Notes under the pieces: model-generated
The model's input: only the letters and a program-made list of their open reading frames with translations
Told to the model about the DNA's origin: nothing
The model's database searches: none
Assembly: GCA_030588275.1 (NCBI GenBank)
Contig: JAUUYJ010000021.1
Location: 1 to 15,984 of the forward strand
DNA length: 15,984 nt
Source of the DNA: Candidatus Zixiibacteriota bacterium
GTDB lineage: Bacteria > Zixibacteria > MSB-5A5 > GN15 > JAAZOE01
Direction of reading: 5' to 3'
Made by a program: the position numbers and the translations under genes
In this document: positions 7,979 to 14,376 of the stretch, in pieces
Position numbering within the stretch: position 1 is the stretch's first letter
Layout: each line of letters opens with the position of its first letter

Positions 7979-8495
7979 AACAACCGGGGCCAAAGGATTG
8001 CGCCCTACCGCTACCGTCGATTTTGAAGTCAGATCACCATTCAAAATCATGCAAGATAATCGTCGCCGCTTTATTCGCATAGATATCGATGAACCGATCG
8101 GTTTTAAAACTATTAAAGCGGTCGAAGGAACTTTTTGGCCTGAAGGTGATGGTCCCGAAGGAAAGGGTGAAATCCTGAATATTTCGGCGGGCGGAATTTT
8201 GATGTACACCGAGAACACGTTGATGGCCAATTCGATTTTATCGATGTCGCTGTCTCTTGAAGGGTGTGACACGGTTGATAACATTCTGGGAATCGTCAAA
8301 CGGGTCGAAATTGATTCCGGTGGATACCTCGTTGGTGTAGAATCGATCACGCGCGAAAAACTGAACGATATCCTGAGTCAGATCGAAGTAGATCAACTGC
8401 CAAAAGACCTGGCCTCTTTTAACGAAAAACTGAGAACCTTATTAAATCATTACGTCTTTGCCCGCAAACTGAGCGAAGGGACCAATGAAAAATAG
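7968..8495 (+). CDS. Single-domain PilZ protein (third of three)
   Basis: A 175-residue PilZ protein without the YcgR N-domain. Motifs: NRRRFIRID at 31-39 (R33, R37) and NISAGG at 71-76. A Gly/Pro/Glu-rich insert (about 54-67, FWPEGDGPEGKG) separates them. I chose ATG 7968 because AGGAGA lies 7-8 bases upstream; a longer in-frame start at 7896 has no such site and would lie deep inside the previous gene. It overlaps the previous gene by 11 bases and the next one by 11 bases. Residues after about 145 form a helical tail. Family role is c-di-GMP binding; the target is unknown. Confidence 0.88.
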   Translation: MSSKTTGAKGLRPTATVDFEVRSPFKIMQDNRRRFIRIDIDEPIGFKTIKAVEGTFWPEGDGPEGKGEILNISAGGILMYTENTLMANSILSMSLSLEGCDTVDNILGIVKRVEIDSGGYLVGVESITREKLNDILSQIEVDQLPKDLASFNEKLRTLLNHYVFARKLSEGTNEK

Positions 8496-9096
8496 ACTGC
8501 CTGGTTTAATACTGGTTGTTCTGGTTCTTTTGGTCTTCCCGATAACGGGACAGGCACAGGGGAGTCGGCGGACGGTGGCAATCGTCTATCAGGCTCCAGA
8601 GCAAAAGCTCGCAGATTTCGACCTGATTCAAAAACTGACCGAAGAATTAACAATCAAGGGAGATTTGACGGTTATCGATTTTAGCCGTGACAGCCTTCTC
8701 CCGGCGCCTCCCAATGACCGTTTTCGGCTGGAAGAGTTATTCCAGTGGGGGCGGGAAATTGGAACGAGATATATCATCTATGTCAAAATAGATCAGCGTC
8801 GCATTGCATCGCGCAAGCGCAGATCAATCCCACTTCTCCTAAGCCGTTATATCGTTGAGGGGCAATTGACTGGAAATTATATTTTGCTCGACTTGAATCG
8901 GAACCGTCTGACCGCATCGTGGGAGCTGGAAACAACGGTTACCGGTCCTCGGCAATGGCAACTGGCCGAAGATAACCCGGATGACCCGACTCTGCTTCTG
9001 TCTGCCCCGCGCAAGTTGCAGATGTTTGATAAGCTTGAGGCTAAGGCGGTTGGAGAGATTTTTAAAAACGTTCGTCGTCATCTGAAAGGACGCTGA
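8485..9096 (+). CDS. Exported CsgG/TolB-N-like periplasmic protein
   Basis: A 203-residue protein with a clear Sec signal peptide: MKNRL, a Leu/Val-rich core (residues 6-19) and a likely cleavage near GQA-QG (about residue 24). There is no lipobox Cys, so it is probably soluble and periplasmic. The mature part alternates strands and helices in the manner of CsgG/TolB-N-type domains: TVAIVYQAPEQ, LTEELTIKGDLTVIDFSRDS, then REIGTRYIIYVKI and a YILLDLNRNRLTASWELET strand pair. It is shorter than full CsgG. It overlaps the third PilZ gene by 11 bases and the next gene by one base, placing a periplasmic factor inside a cytosolic signalling operon. A stator-ring or flagellar-periplasmic role (as for FlgT-like CsgG folds) is possible but only a guess. 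Confidence 0.6.
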   Translation: MKNRLPGLILVVLVLLVFPITGQAQGSRRTVAIVYQAPEQKLADFDLIQKLTEELTIKGDLTVIDFSRDSLLPAPPNDRFRLEELFQWGREIGTRYIIYVKIDQRRIASRKRRSIPLLLSRYIVEGQLTGNYILLDLNRNRLTASWELETTVTGPRQWQLAEDNPDDPTLLLSAPRKLQMFDKLEAKAVGEIFKNVRRHLKGR

Positions 9097-9938
9097 TGTT
9101 ACCGGAAGTTTCTGACAACAAACCAGATTCTCATTTCTGGAGCAAGATTGGTCTGGTGGCCGATATCACTCAGCTATTGCGTGAAAAACCGAGTGACAAA
9201 AAGAGGCTGGTTGAAGTCCTGGAGTTGATCTCCCAAATTGTCCGGTTCGATTCGGCGACGATTTATCTGATCAATCGGAAGACGGCGGAATTGCAAGAAG
9301 CGGCCACACATGGTTCGACCGTTAACTGCCTCGACTTTGTTAGTCTCGGAATCGGATCAGGCTTGGTTGGGTTGGTTGCCAGTCAAAAGAAACCGATACA
9401 TCTGCCCGGTCGCAATCCGGAATCACGACCGGGAGTAAAGGCCGATCATGACAGCCTTCTAATTCTACCCCTATTAGTCGTTGATAAATTGGTCGGCGTT
9501 CTTTGCTTCAGCCATAGTGAGATTGACAGCTTTGACGAAAACCGTCAGAAGCTATTGGAGTTAGTGGCCGATCAGATAGCGATATCGATTGAACGAACCA
9601 TGCATCAAGAGGAGTTGGAAGAAAAGAACAGATTATTAGAGCAGGCCCAGCAGGAGTTGAAAAATGTTAATAGCTGTATGATTGATCGGGAGCAGTTGAG
9701 GTCAGTTTCTGAATTAGCCCTGTCGATCAGTCAGGAAGTGAACAACCCCTTGTCGGTTATTGTTGGCAACGCGCAGATCATTGAACTGGAATCAAACGAC
9801 ATACCGGAAAAAATAAAGACTCGGGTTAAGGCGATTGTCGATGCCGCCCGAAGCATATCTCTGATTACGCACAAATTGCAGAAGATCGACCAGTTAGTTT
9901 CTGAAAATCATTTGAAGGATGACAAGAGAAAATGTTAA
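9096..9938 (+). CDS. GAF protein with a His-less histidine-kinase dimerisation domain and no ATPase domain
   Basis: A 280-residue soluble protein: a GAF sensor domain (about residues 22-168), a coiled coil (about 168-200), then a HisKA/DHp-like helical pair (about 201-268). The H-box reads SISQEVNNPLSVIVGNAQ: Gln213 (codon CAG at 9732-9734) replaces the phospho-acceptor His of the usual HE[I/V]NNPL motif, while the rest of the box is well kept. No HATPase_c domain follows; the frame ends at 9938 and the next 37 bases hold no coding remnant of one. It should therefore be unable to autophosphorylate and may act as a sensor or dimer partner. It overlaps the preceding gene by one base (TGATG) and lies directly upstream of a complementary kinase-like gene. 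Motif loss is seen directly; function is inferred. Confidence 0.85.
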   Translation: MLPEVSDNKPDSHFWSKIGLVADITQLLREKPSDKKRLVEVLELISQIVRFDSATIYLINRKTAELQEAATHGSTVNCLDFVSLGIGSGLVGLVASQKKPIHLPGRNPESRPGVKADHDSLLILPLLVVDKLVGVLCFSHSEIDSFDENRQKLLELVADQIAISIERTMHQEELEEKNRLLEQAQQELKNVNSCMIDREQLRSVSELALSISQEVNNPLSVIVGNAQIIELESNDIPEKIKTRVKAIVDAARSISLITHKLQKIDQLVSENHLKDDKRKC

Positions 9939-9975
9939 ACCAAATAGAATCTTCCATGTTTTTGGAGGGTCGGTT

Positions 9976-11760
9976 ATGACCATAGCCGAACTCCAATCTG
10001 AAATAGAGGTTCCCAGCAAGAATCGGTTTGAATATTTCTTTCAATCGGATCGCCTGGGAGTGTTTCTGATCGATCCAAGTGGGCACCTCCAGCAGGTTAA
10101 CAAGCAAGCCTGTTATATTTTTGGTTGCGAAAATGATGATGCCATTTTAGGGCGTCATATCAATAAGCTGGAATTTCTCTTATCCCGACCAATTGTGGAA
10201 GAGATTGAACAGATCATCTCCGGCAAACCACAATTTGAAGTATCTGAATTTCCCGGAACGAATTTGCAGGGGCATTTTGCCTATCATCGCCTTATCTGTT
10301 CCCGGTCATGCGACGAAAATGGAAATTTTCTGGGTGTGATGGGTATGATTGAAAAAATCTCGGATCGGGTGAAAATTGAGAAAGAACAGAAAAAGCGAAT
10401 CGACGAACTGTCCATCCTCTCCGAAATATCCAAAGTGGTTGCATCCGCTCTGGACCCGGACGAACTTTTAAAAGTTATCTTAACCGGTGTGACGGCGGGG
10501 CAGGGACTGGGGTTCAACCGGGCCTTTCTACTTCTCAAAGATGATGCGTCAAACAAGTTGATCGGTCGTCTGGCGGTTGGTCCAGCCGATGCCGAGGAAG
10601 CGGGCAAAATATGGTCTGCTTTAGAACAAGACGAGAGGTCTTTAACCGATATTCTTTCTCTATATAAAGAGGATTCGCTGAGTGAAAAGCGTCGTCCATC
10701 ATCTCTGATAGATAACCTGGAGATAGATCTATCCGTAGATTCTCAATTCTCCAAGGCAATTAATAATCGGCAGGCGCTATTTATTGATCTAACCGATGCC
10801 AGCGATCAGAGTACAATCGATATATGCACCAAGTTGGGGCAAAAGCAAGCGGCCATAACTCCCTTGATCTCGCGCGATCATGCCATCGGGTTGTTGGTCG
10901 TTGACAATGCTATCACAGGTGCCACCATAACAGATAGTGATCGTCAGTTTCTGAATTTGATAGCGGATCAAAGTGCGGCCGCGTTGGAGAGGTCTTACCT
11001 TTACCGGGATATTAAAGAGCGGGCTTTGTTGCTTGAGGAAAGCAATCGGAAGTTGGCTGAGACTCAGTCGCAAATTATTCAGGCTGAAAAAATGTCTGTC
11101 ATTGGTGAAATAACGGCGGCGGTGGCTCATGAATTACGTAATCCGTTGACAATAATTGGCGGGTTTGCCAATTTGATGCTTGAAAGTCAAAGAACCGAAC
11201 CGACCGGATCGGAATATTTGCGAATCATCACTTCCGAAACGCAACGAGCCGAAGCGGTCTTGACCGACCTTTTGGATTTCTCCAAAGCTTCACGTATGGA
11301 AAACCAACAGGTCGAGATGAATACTGTCGTTGGCAAGGTTATTGATATGCTGGCGGTTCGTTTCGGAAAAGATTTGGCTCGAGTAAAGCTTGAGCCGGGT
11401 GAGGAATCAATGCCGGTCTGGGGTAACCCGGATCAGCTGATTCATGCTTTCTATCAAATCCTGACAATATTGTTTCAGGAGCTACCGGATGGAGTTGTTC
11501 CTTGTTTGTCAACGTATGTTGAGGATAACAGCGTGAAGCTTCTGATAAGTTTCCCGGGACAGGGGAATAATAATGGTCAATTGGGAAAATTGCTCAAGCT
11601 GTACTTTGGAGCCAAGGATGCGGCCAAGCGGCTGGCTTTGATTGTCGCCGAGGAGACGCTCAGGCATCATGGGGGACAGCTGGGGTTAGCATCAAATCCG
11701 GAAGCGGGGCCGGCTCTTTACGTTCAACTTCCCCTCAATAAGGATAAGGGATATGTTTGA
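9976..11760 (+). CDS. PAS-GAF histidine-kinase-like protein with degenerate ATP-binding domain
   Basis: A 594-residue soluble sensor: PAS (about residues 18-126), GAF (about 145-336), coiled coil (about 345-375), DHp (about 376-440) and a CA-like domain (about 450-588). The H-box AVAHELRNPLTIIGG is intact with His385 (codon 11128-11130). In the CA-like part the N-box reads HAFYQILTILFQEL (expected Asn residues absent), the G1 position reads SFPGQGNNNG in place of DxGxG, and G2 reads AKRLALIV in place of GLGL; only the closing HHGGQLGLASNP resembles a normal kinase. ATP binding is therefore doubtful. ATG 9976 is preferred because GGAGGG at 9964-9969 is well spaced; ATG 9919 lacks a site and lies in the previous gene. 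The stop overlaps the receiver gene by 8 bases. It could be a Spo0B/ChpT-like phosphotransferase or a scaffold. Confidence 0.87.
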   Translation: MTIAELQSEIEVPSKNRFEYFFQSDRLGVFLIDPSGHLQQVNKQACYIFGCENDDAILGRHINKLEFLLSRPIVEEIEQIISGKPQFEVSEFPGTNLQGHFAYHRLICSRSCDENGNFLGVMGMIEKISDRVKIEKEQKKRIDELSILSEISKVVASALDPDELLKVILTGVTAGQGLGFNRAFLLLKDDASNKLIGRLAVGPADAEEAGKIWSALEQDERSLTDILSLYKEDSLSEKRRPSSLIDNLEIDLSVDSQFSKAINNRQALFIDLTDASDQSTIDICTKLGQKQAAITPLISRDHAIGLLVVDNAITGATITDSDRQFLNLIADQSAAALERSYLYRDIKERALLLEESNRKLAETQSQIIQAEKMSVIGEITAAVAHELRNPLTIIGGFANLMLESQRTEPTGSEYLRIITSETQRAEAVLTDLLDFSKASRMENQQVEMNTVVGKVIDMLAVRFGKDLARVKLEPGEESMPVWGNPDQLIHAFYQILTILFQELPDGVVPCLSTYVEDNSVKLLISFPGQGNNNGQLGKLLKLYFGAKDAAKRLALIVAEETLRHHGGQLGLASNPEAGPALYVQLPLNKDKGYV

Positions 11761-12130
11761 TATCTTGATAGTTGATGACGAGGCGCATATCAGAACTTTG
11801 TACCGGACGGTTTTCATCGATTCCGGTTATCGTGTTGAGATTGCCGCCGGCTGTGACGAGGCGTTGAAATTGATGGAGAAGACTCCATTTGATCTCATTA
11901 TTCTTGATATTGAGCTGGAGAATGAAAGTGGTCTTGACCTATTGAATATCGTTCGCCAGAGATTTCGAGACTGTGCAATTATTCTCAACTCAGCCTACTC
12001 GACCTATAAATCTGACTTCCAATCCTGGCTGGCTGATGCCTACATCATGAAAACGTCCGACCTTGGTCCGTTGAAAGACGAGGTTAAAAATCTACTTGGA
12101 GAAAGTTCCGTTGAACCTACCCGAACTTGA
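11753..12130 (+). CDS. Stand-alone response-regulator receiver 1
   Basis: A 125-residue single receiver domain. Acidic pair D8-D9, phospho-acceptor D52 (LIILDIEL), Ser80 at the switch Thr/Ser position (IILNSAY) and Lys100 (YIMKTSD) are all present, so it should be phosphorylatable. There is no output domain. It overlaps the kinase-like gene by 8 bases, the classical arrangement of a cognate pair, and its 3' end overlaps the next gene. The KTSDL signature after the Lys differs from the usual KP, and occurs in some kinase-linked single receivers. Probable partner: the His385 protein just upstream. Confidence 0.9.
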   Translation: MFDILIVDDEAHIRTLYRTVFIDSGYRVEIAAGCDEALKLMEKTPFDLIILDIELENESGLDLLNIVRQRFRDCAIILNSAYSTYKSDFQSWLADAYIMKTSDLGPLKDEVKNLLGESSVEPTRT

Positions 12131-12503
12131 AAATCTGTTTTCCGAACGGGAAAAGCTGGCTCTTCGAGTGAATTTTCTTGCCTCCGAGATGAAGTTGTTA
12201 GCCATAAATCTGGCTGTAGCTTTGGCTCAGGCGCATCAGGAAGAAAAATCGCTGGAGGGGATGCGCTCACTTTTTTCGAAACTGATTGGGCAGGCAACCG
12301 ATGTTTCCGTGCAGGTGACCGATGCGGTGGATCTGTTCCGACAACAAAAAAAGGGTATCGAGGGACTGCCACTATCTCCTGAGATTGACGAACATATCAA
12401 GATGTGTGAGGAGATAGGATTCACGCTTGAAGAGATTGAAAAACTAAGCGTTGAGGTGGAAAAATTAATTACGACATTTAAGGGCCAGAAGAGGGTAAGT
12501 TGA
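12111..12503 (+). CDS. Small all-helical protein of unknown function before cheW, faintly chemoreceptor-hairpin-like
   Basis: A protein of about 130 residues, predicted almost fully helical, without signal peptide or membrane segment. I recognise no family. Residues about 29-41 (LLAINLAVALAQA) and the following helix (LFSKLIGQATDVSVQV) can be laid without gaps on the methyl-accepting hairpin tip LLALNAAIEAARAGE and its return helix, but the charged tip residues that bind CheA and CheW are not kept. The start is uncertain: TTG 12111 follows GGAG (12098-12101) by 9 bases and gives MNLPELENLF; TTG 12096 is an in-frame alternative. It overlaps the receiver gene by about 20 bases, and its stop overlaps the cheW start by one base, so it is translated with both. 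A CheW or receiver partner, or a FlgN-like chaperone, are other options. Confidence 0.65.
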   Translation: MNLPELENLFSEREKLALRVNFLASEMKLLAINLAVALAQAHQEEKSLEGMRSLFSKLIGQATDVSVQVTDAVDLFRQQKKGIEGLPLSPEIDEHIKMCEEIGFTLEEIEKLSVEVEKLITTFKGQKRVS

Positions 12504-13387
12504 TGATGCCTGAAAAAAAGAAACAAAGGAAACAGACGACAAAGGCTAAATCAGCCAACCCTAAAAAAACTGCAAAGAGAGTAAAAAAAGTGTCAACAAC
12601 TGTGGCAAAAAAAACGATCCGAAAAAGCGGCCCCAAAAAGAGCCAGAAGAAAATTGTCGCTAACGATACGGTCATTGCCAGGGATGTACGGAGTGAAACA
12701 GAATTGAATGAAAGCAACTTGGAACTCAATCGACCGGTTGAAGAGTTGGTTCGGGAAGAGATTGTTCCAACACCTGAAATAGAAACGGATCACAATAATA
12801 CTAGTAGCAACCCGATTGCTCCGTCCGGAATAAATTTTGAGGTAGAGATTGATCCGGAAGCAGATCTGAATTCTGACGCTGATTTTAAAAATGATCGAGA
12901 ATTGGCCGATTCTTCTGGAGAAATTCAGAGTAAGAATGATGAAGTAAAGGTATCTCAACAAAGCGGTGACGTTGAAATACAGTTAGTCTGCTTTTCTATT
13001 GAAGGGGAGGTCTTCGGATTCGAAATCAATCTTGTTCGCGAGATTATCAGGATGGTTGAGATAACCGGCCTGCCGGAATGCCCGGCTCACAGCCTTGGGA
13101 TAATAAACCTGCGTGGAAAAGTTGTCGATGTGTATGATTTGAGAATTTGTCTCGGATACCCCCCGAAGGAGCCTGGTAGCGAAACGCGCATCATTGTTCT
13201 GGATTATAAAGAGCGCTTGATCGGTTTGGTGGTTGATGCTGTAACTCAGGTGCTACGGATAAATTCCTTCGAGATTGAATCAACACCAGCCATCACCAAT
13301 GCGGTTGATCGGAAATTTTTGCGCGGCATCTCAAGACAAGAAGAGCGGCTGATTCTGTTGCTTGAGCCGCACAGTTTGATTGAATAG
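12503..13387 (+). CDS. cheW: CheW-domain protein with a long basic N-terminal tail
   Basis: The C-terminal domain (about residues 157-291) is a CheW fold, the adaptor that joins CheA kinase to chemoreceptors: EIQLVCFSIEGEVFGFEINL, then INLRGKVVDVYDLR (NLRG at 202-205, containing the receptor-binding Arg) and GLVVDAVTQVLRI. Typical CheW is about 150-170 residues; this one is 294. The first 51 residues hold 21 Lys/Arg and one acidic residue in histone-H1-like KK repeats, and residues about 60-156 are strongly acidic and probably disordered. Start: ATG 12503 overlaps the previous stop (TGATG) and follows AGAGGG by 7 bases; ATG 12506 is nearly equal. No CheA gene is present in the window. Confidence 0.92.
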   Translation: MMPEKKKQRKQTTKAKSANPKKTAKRVKKVSTTVAKKTIRKSGPKKSQKKIVANDTVIARDVRSETELNESNLELNRPVEELVREEIVPTPEIETDHNNTSSNPIAPSGINFEVEIDPEADLNSDADFKNDRELADSSGEIQSKNDEVKVSQQSGDVEIQLVCFSIEGEVFGFEINLVREIIRMVEITGLPECPAHSLGIINLRGKVVDVYDLRICLGYPPKEPGSETRIIVLDYKERLIGLVVDAVTQVLRINSFEIESTPAITNAVDRKFLRGISRQEERLILLLEPHSLIE

Positions 13388-13451
13388 CATCACATACATG
13401 GAAGCGTCAATGAAATTAGAAAGAACATATTTTATTAAATAGAGGTGCCAT
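13388..13451 (+). other. Short AT-rich spacer between cheW and receiver 2
   Basis: This 64-base gap is A/T-rich toward its 3' end and ends in AGAGGTG, a good ribosome site for ATG 13452. I see no convincing hairpin terminator or promoter hexamer pair in it, so read-through from cheW is the simplest reading. Confidence 0.5.
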
Positions 13452-13868
13452 ATGAATCAAGCCGAAGAAATTCTGATGCAGAAGCGCAACGGCAATCCGA
13501 TTAAAATTCTGATTGTGGATGATGAAGATGCGGTTAGAGATGTCTTCAGTGATTTTTGTAATTCGTCGTCGCTGTTTTCAGTAACGACCGCCAGCAGTGG
13601 GGCGGAAGCGATTGAACTGGCTAACTCCACCAAGTTTGATATTGTCACAATCGACCTGGTTATGCCTGATATTTCGGGGGTCGAGGCGATTGAGACTATC
13701 AAGGGAAGTAATCCTCATTTGCCGATGGTGATTATAACCGGTAACGCTACCGATGGATTAATCGAGCAGGCGGGACGATTGGGGGGATGCCGGGTATTAC
13801 ACAAACCGGTTGGCATTGAACAGTTTATGAGAGAACTGGTTGAGCTGGCTGACGAAAAATGCTGTTAA
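13452..13868 (+). CDS. Stand-alone response-regulator receiver 2
   Basis: A 138-residue CheY-like single receiver: acidic pair D23-D24 (ILIVDDED), phospho-acceptor D68 (IVTIDLVMPDISG), Thr96 (VIITGNA) and Lys118 (HKPVG), all intact. A 16-residue N-terminal extension precedes the first strand; ATG 13452 has AGAGGTG in the right place, with ATG 13476 as a weaker internal option. It ends in Cys-Cys. There is no output domain, so it acts by protein contact or as a phosphate sink. It lies downstream of cheW with a 64-base gap and upstream of another receiver; which kinase feeds it is unknown. Confidence 0.9.
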   Translation: MNQAEEILMQKRNGNPIKILIVDDEDAVRDVFSDFCNSSSLFSVTTASSGAEAIELANSTKFDIVTIDLVMPDISGVEAIETIKGSNPHLPMVIITGNATDGLIEQAGRLGGCRVLHKPVGIEQFMRELVELADEKCC

Positions 13869-13907
13869 TGAGCCGTCTTGACTCAATAATTTTCGCTAAC
13901 ACCCGAC

Positions 13908-13937
13908 TTAAAGTAATAAGGTGACTTTGCATAAACT
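13908..13937 (+). promoter_or_regulatory. Possible promoter ahead of receiver 3
   Basis: The 91-base gap 13869-13959 is the longest between protein genes here. TTAAAG (13908-13913) and TAAACT (13932-13937) are 18 bases apart and fit a weak sigma-70 promoter. The same bases contain TAAAGT (13909-13914) and ATAA (13931-13934), a partial sigma-28-like pattern, but the GCCG part of the sigma-28 -10 element is missing. GGGGA (13945-13949) is the ribosome site for ATG 13960. This is a weak call by eye. Confidence 0.27.
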
Positions 13938-13959
13938 AATTTTTGGGGAATAAAATTCA

Positions 13960-14376
13960 ATGAAGGAAAATATCTCAATCCTGGTTGTAGATGACGAAGA
14001 AATGATGCGTAATCTACTGGAGAAGATTCTTTCCAAAGAAGGATATCGGGTTGAAACGGCGACCGATGGAGAGGATGCTTTAGAAAAACTTCGGACCTCA
14101 ACCTATGATATGATGATTTCTGATATTCAAATGCCGCGCTTAAACGGTTTTGAATTATTACAGAGGGTCAAAAAAGAGTATCCGAATATCTCAATCGTGA
14201 TTATGACAGCGTTTGGTGATTCATTCACCGTTAAAGATGCCATCTTGATGGGTGCCGATGAGTATGTTACCAAACCGCTTAAAAGCTTTGAGATCAATTT
14301 AATCGTTGAACGGGCTTACTGGCGCTTGAAATCCAACCAAAGCGAGGCGGGAATCTCATCAGGAGTGGGTAAGTGA
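13960..14376 (+). CDS. Stand-alone response-regulator receiver 3
   Basis: A 138-residue single receiver: D11-D12 (ILVVDDEE), phospho-acceptor D55 (MMISDIQMPRLNG), Thr83 (IVIMTAFGD) and Lys105 (VTKPLKSFE), all intact. The QMPRLNGFELL and TKPLKSFEINLIVERA stretches resemble receivers of NtrC-type regulators, but no AAA+ or DNA-binding domain follows; a Ser/Gly-rich tail ends the protein. The ribosome site GGGGA lies 10 bases upstream. Its stop overlaps the GTG start of fapA in a GTGA junction, so the two are translationally coupled and may act together. It may have its own promoter in the 91-base gap upstream. Confidence 0.9.
   Translation: MKENISILVVDDEEMMRNLLEKILSKEGYRVETATDGEDALEKLRTSTYDMMISDIQMPRLNGFELLQRVKKEYPNISIVIMTAFGDSFTVKDAILMGADEYVTKPLKSFEINLIVERAYWRLKSNQSEAGISSGVGK

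Noticed and set aside
9919..9975. Possible frameshift joining the GAF gene to the PAS-GAF gene as one broken kinase
   Set aside because: The downstream gene begins with its own PAS domain and ribosome site, and the 37 bases between the stop and ATG 9976 encode no HATPase remnant; the two are separate genes.
13870..13884. Candidate terminator GAGCC-GTCTT-GACTC followed by AATAATTTT after receiver 2
   Set aside because: The stem is only 5 bp with a mismatch and the T-run is short; too weak to call.
13878..13906. TTGACT as a -35 box ahead of receiver 3
   Set aside because: No -10-like hexamer lies 16-18 bases downstream; the sequence there is GC-rich (ACCCGA).
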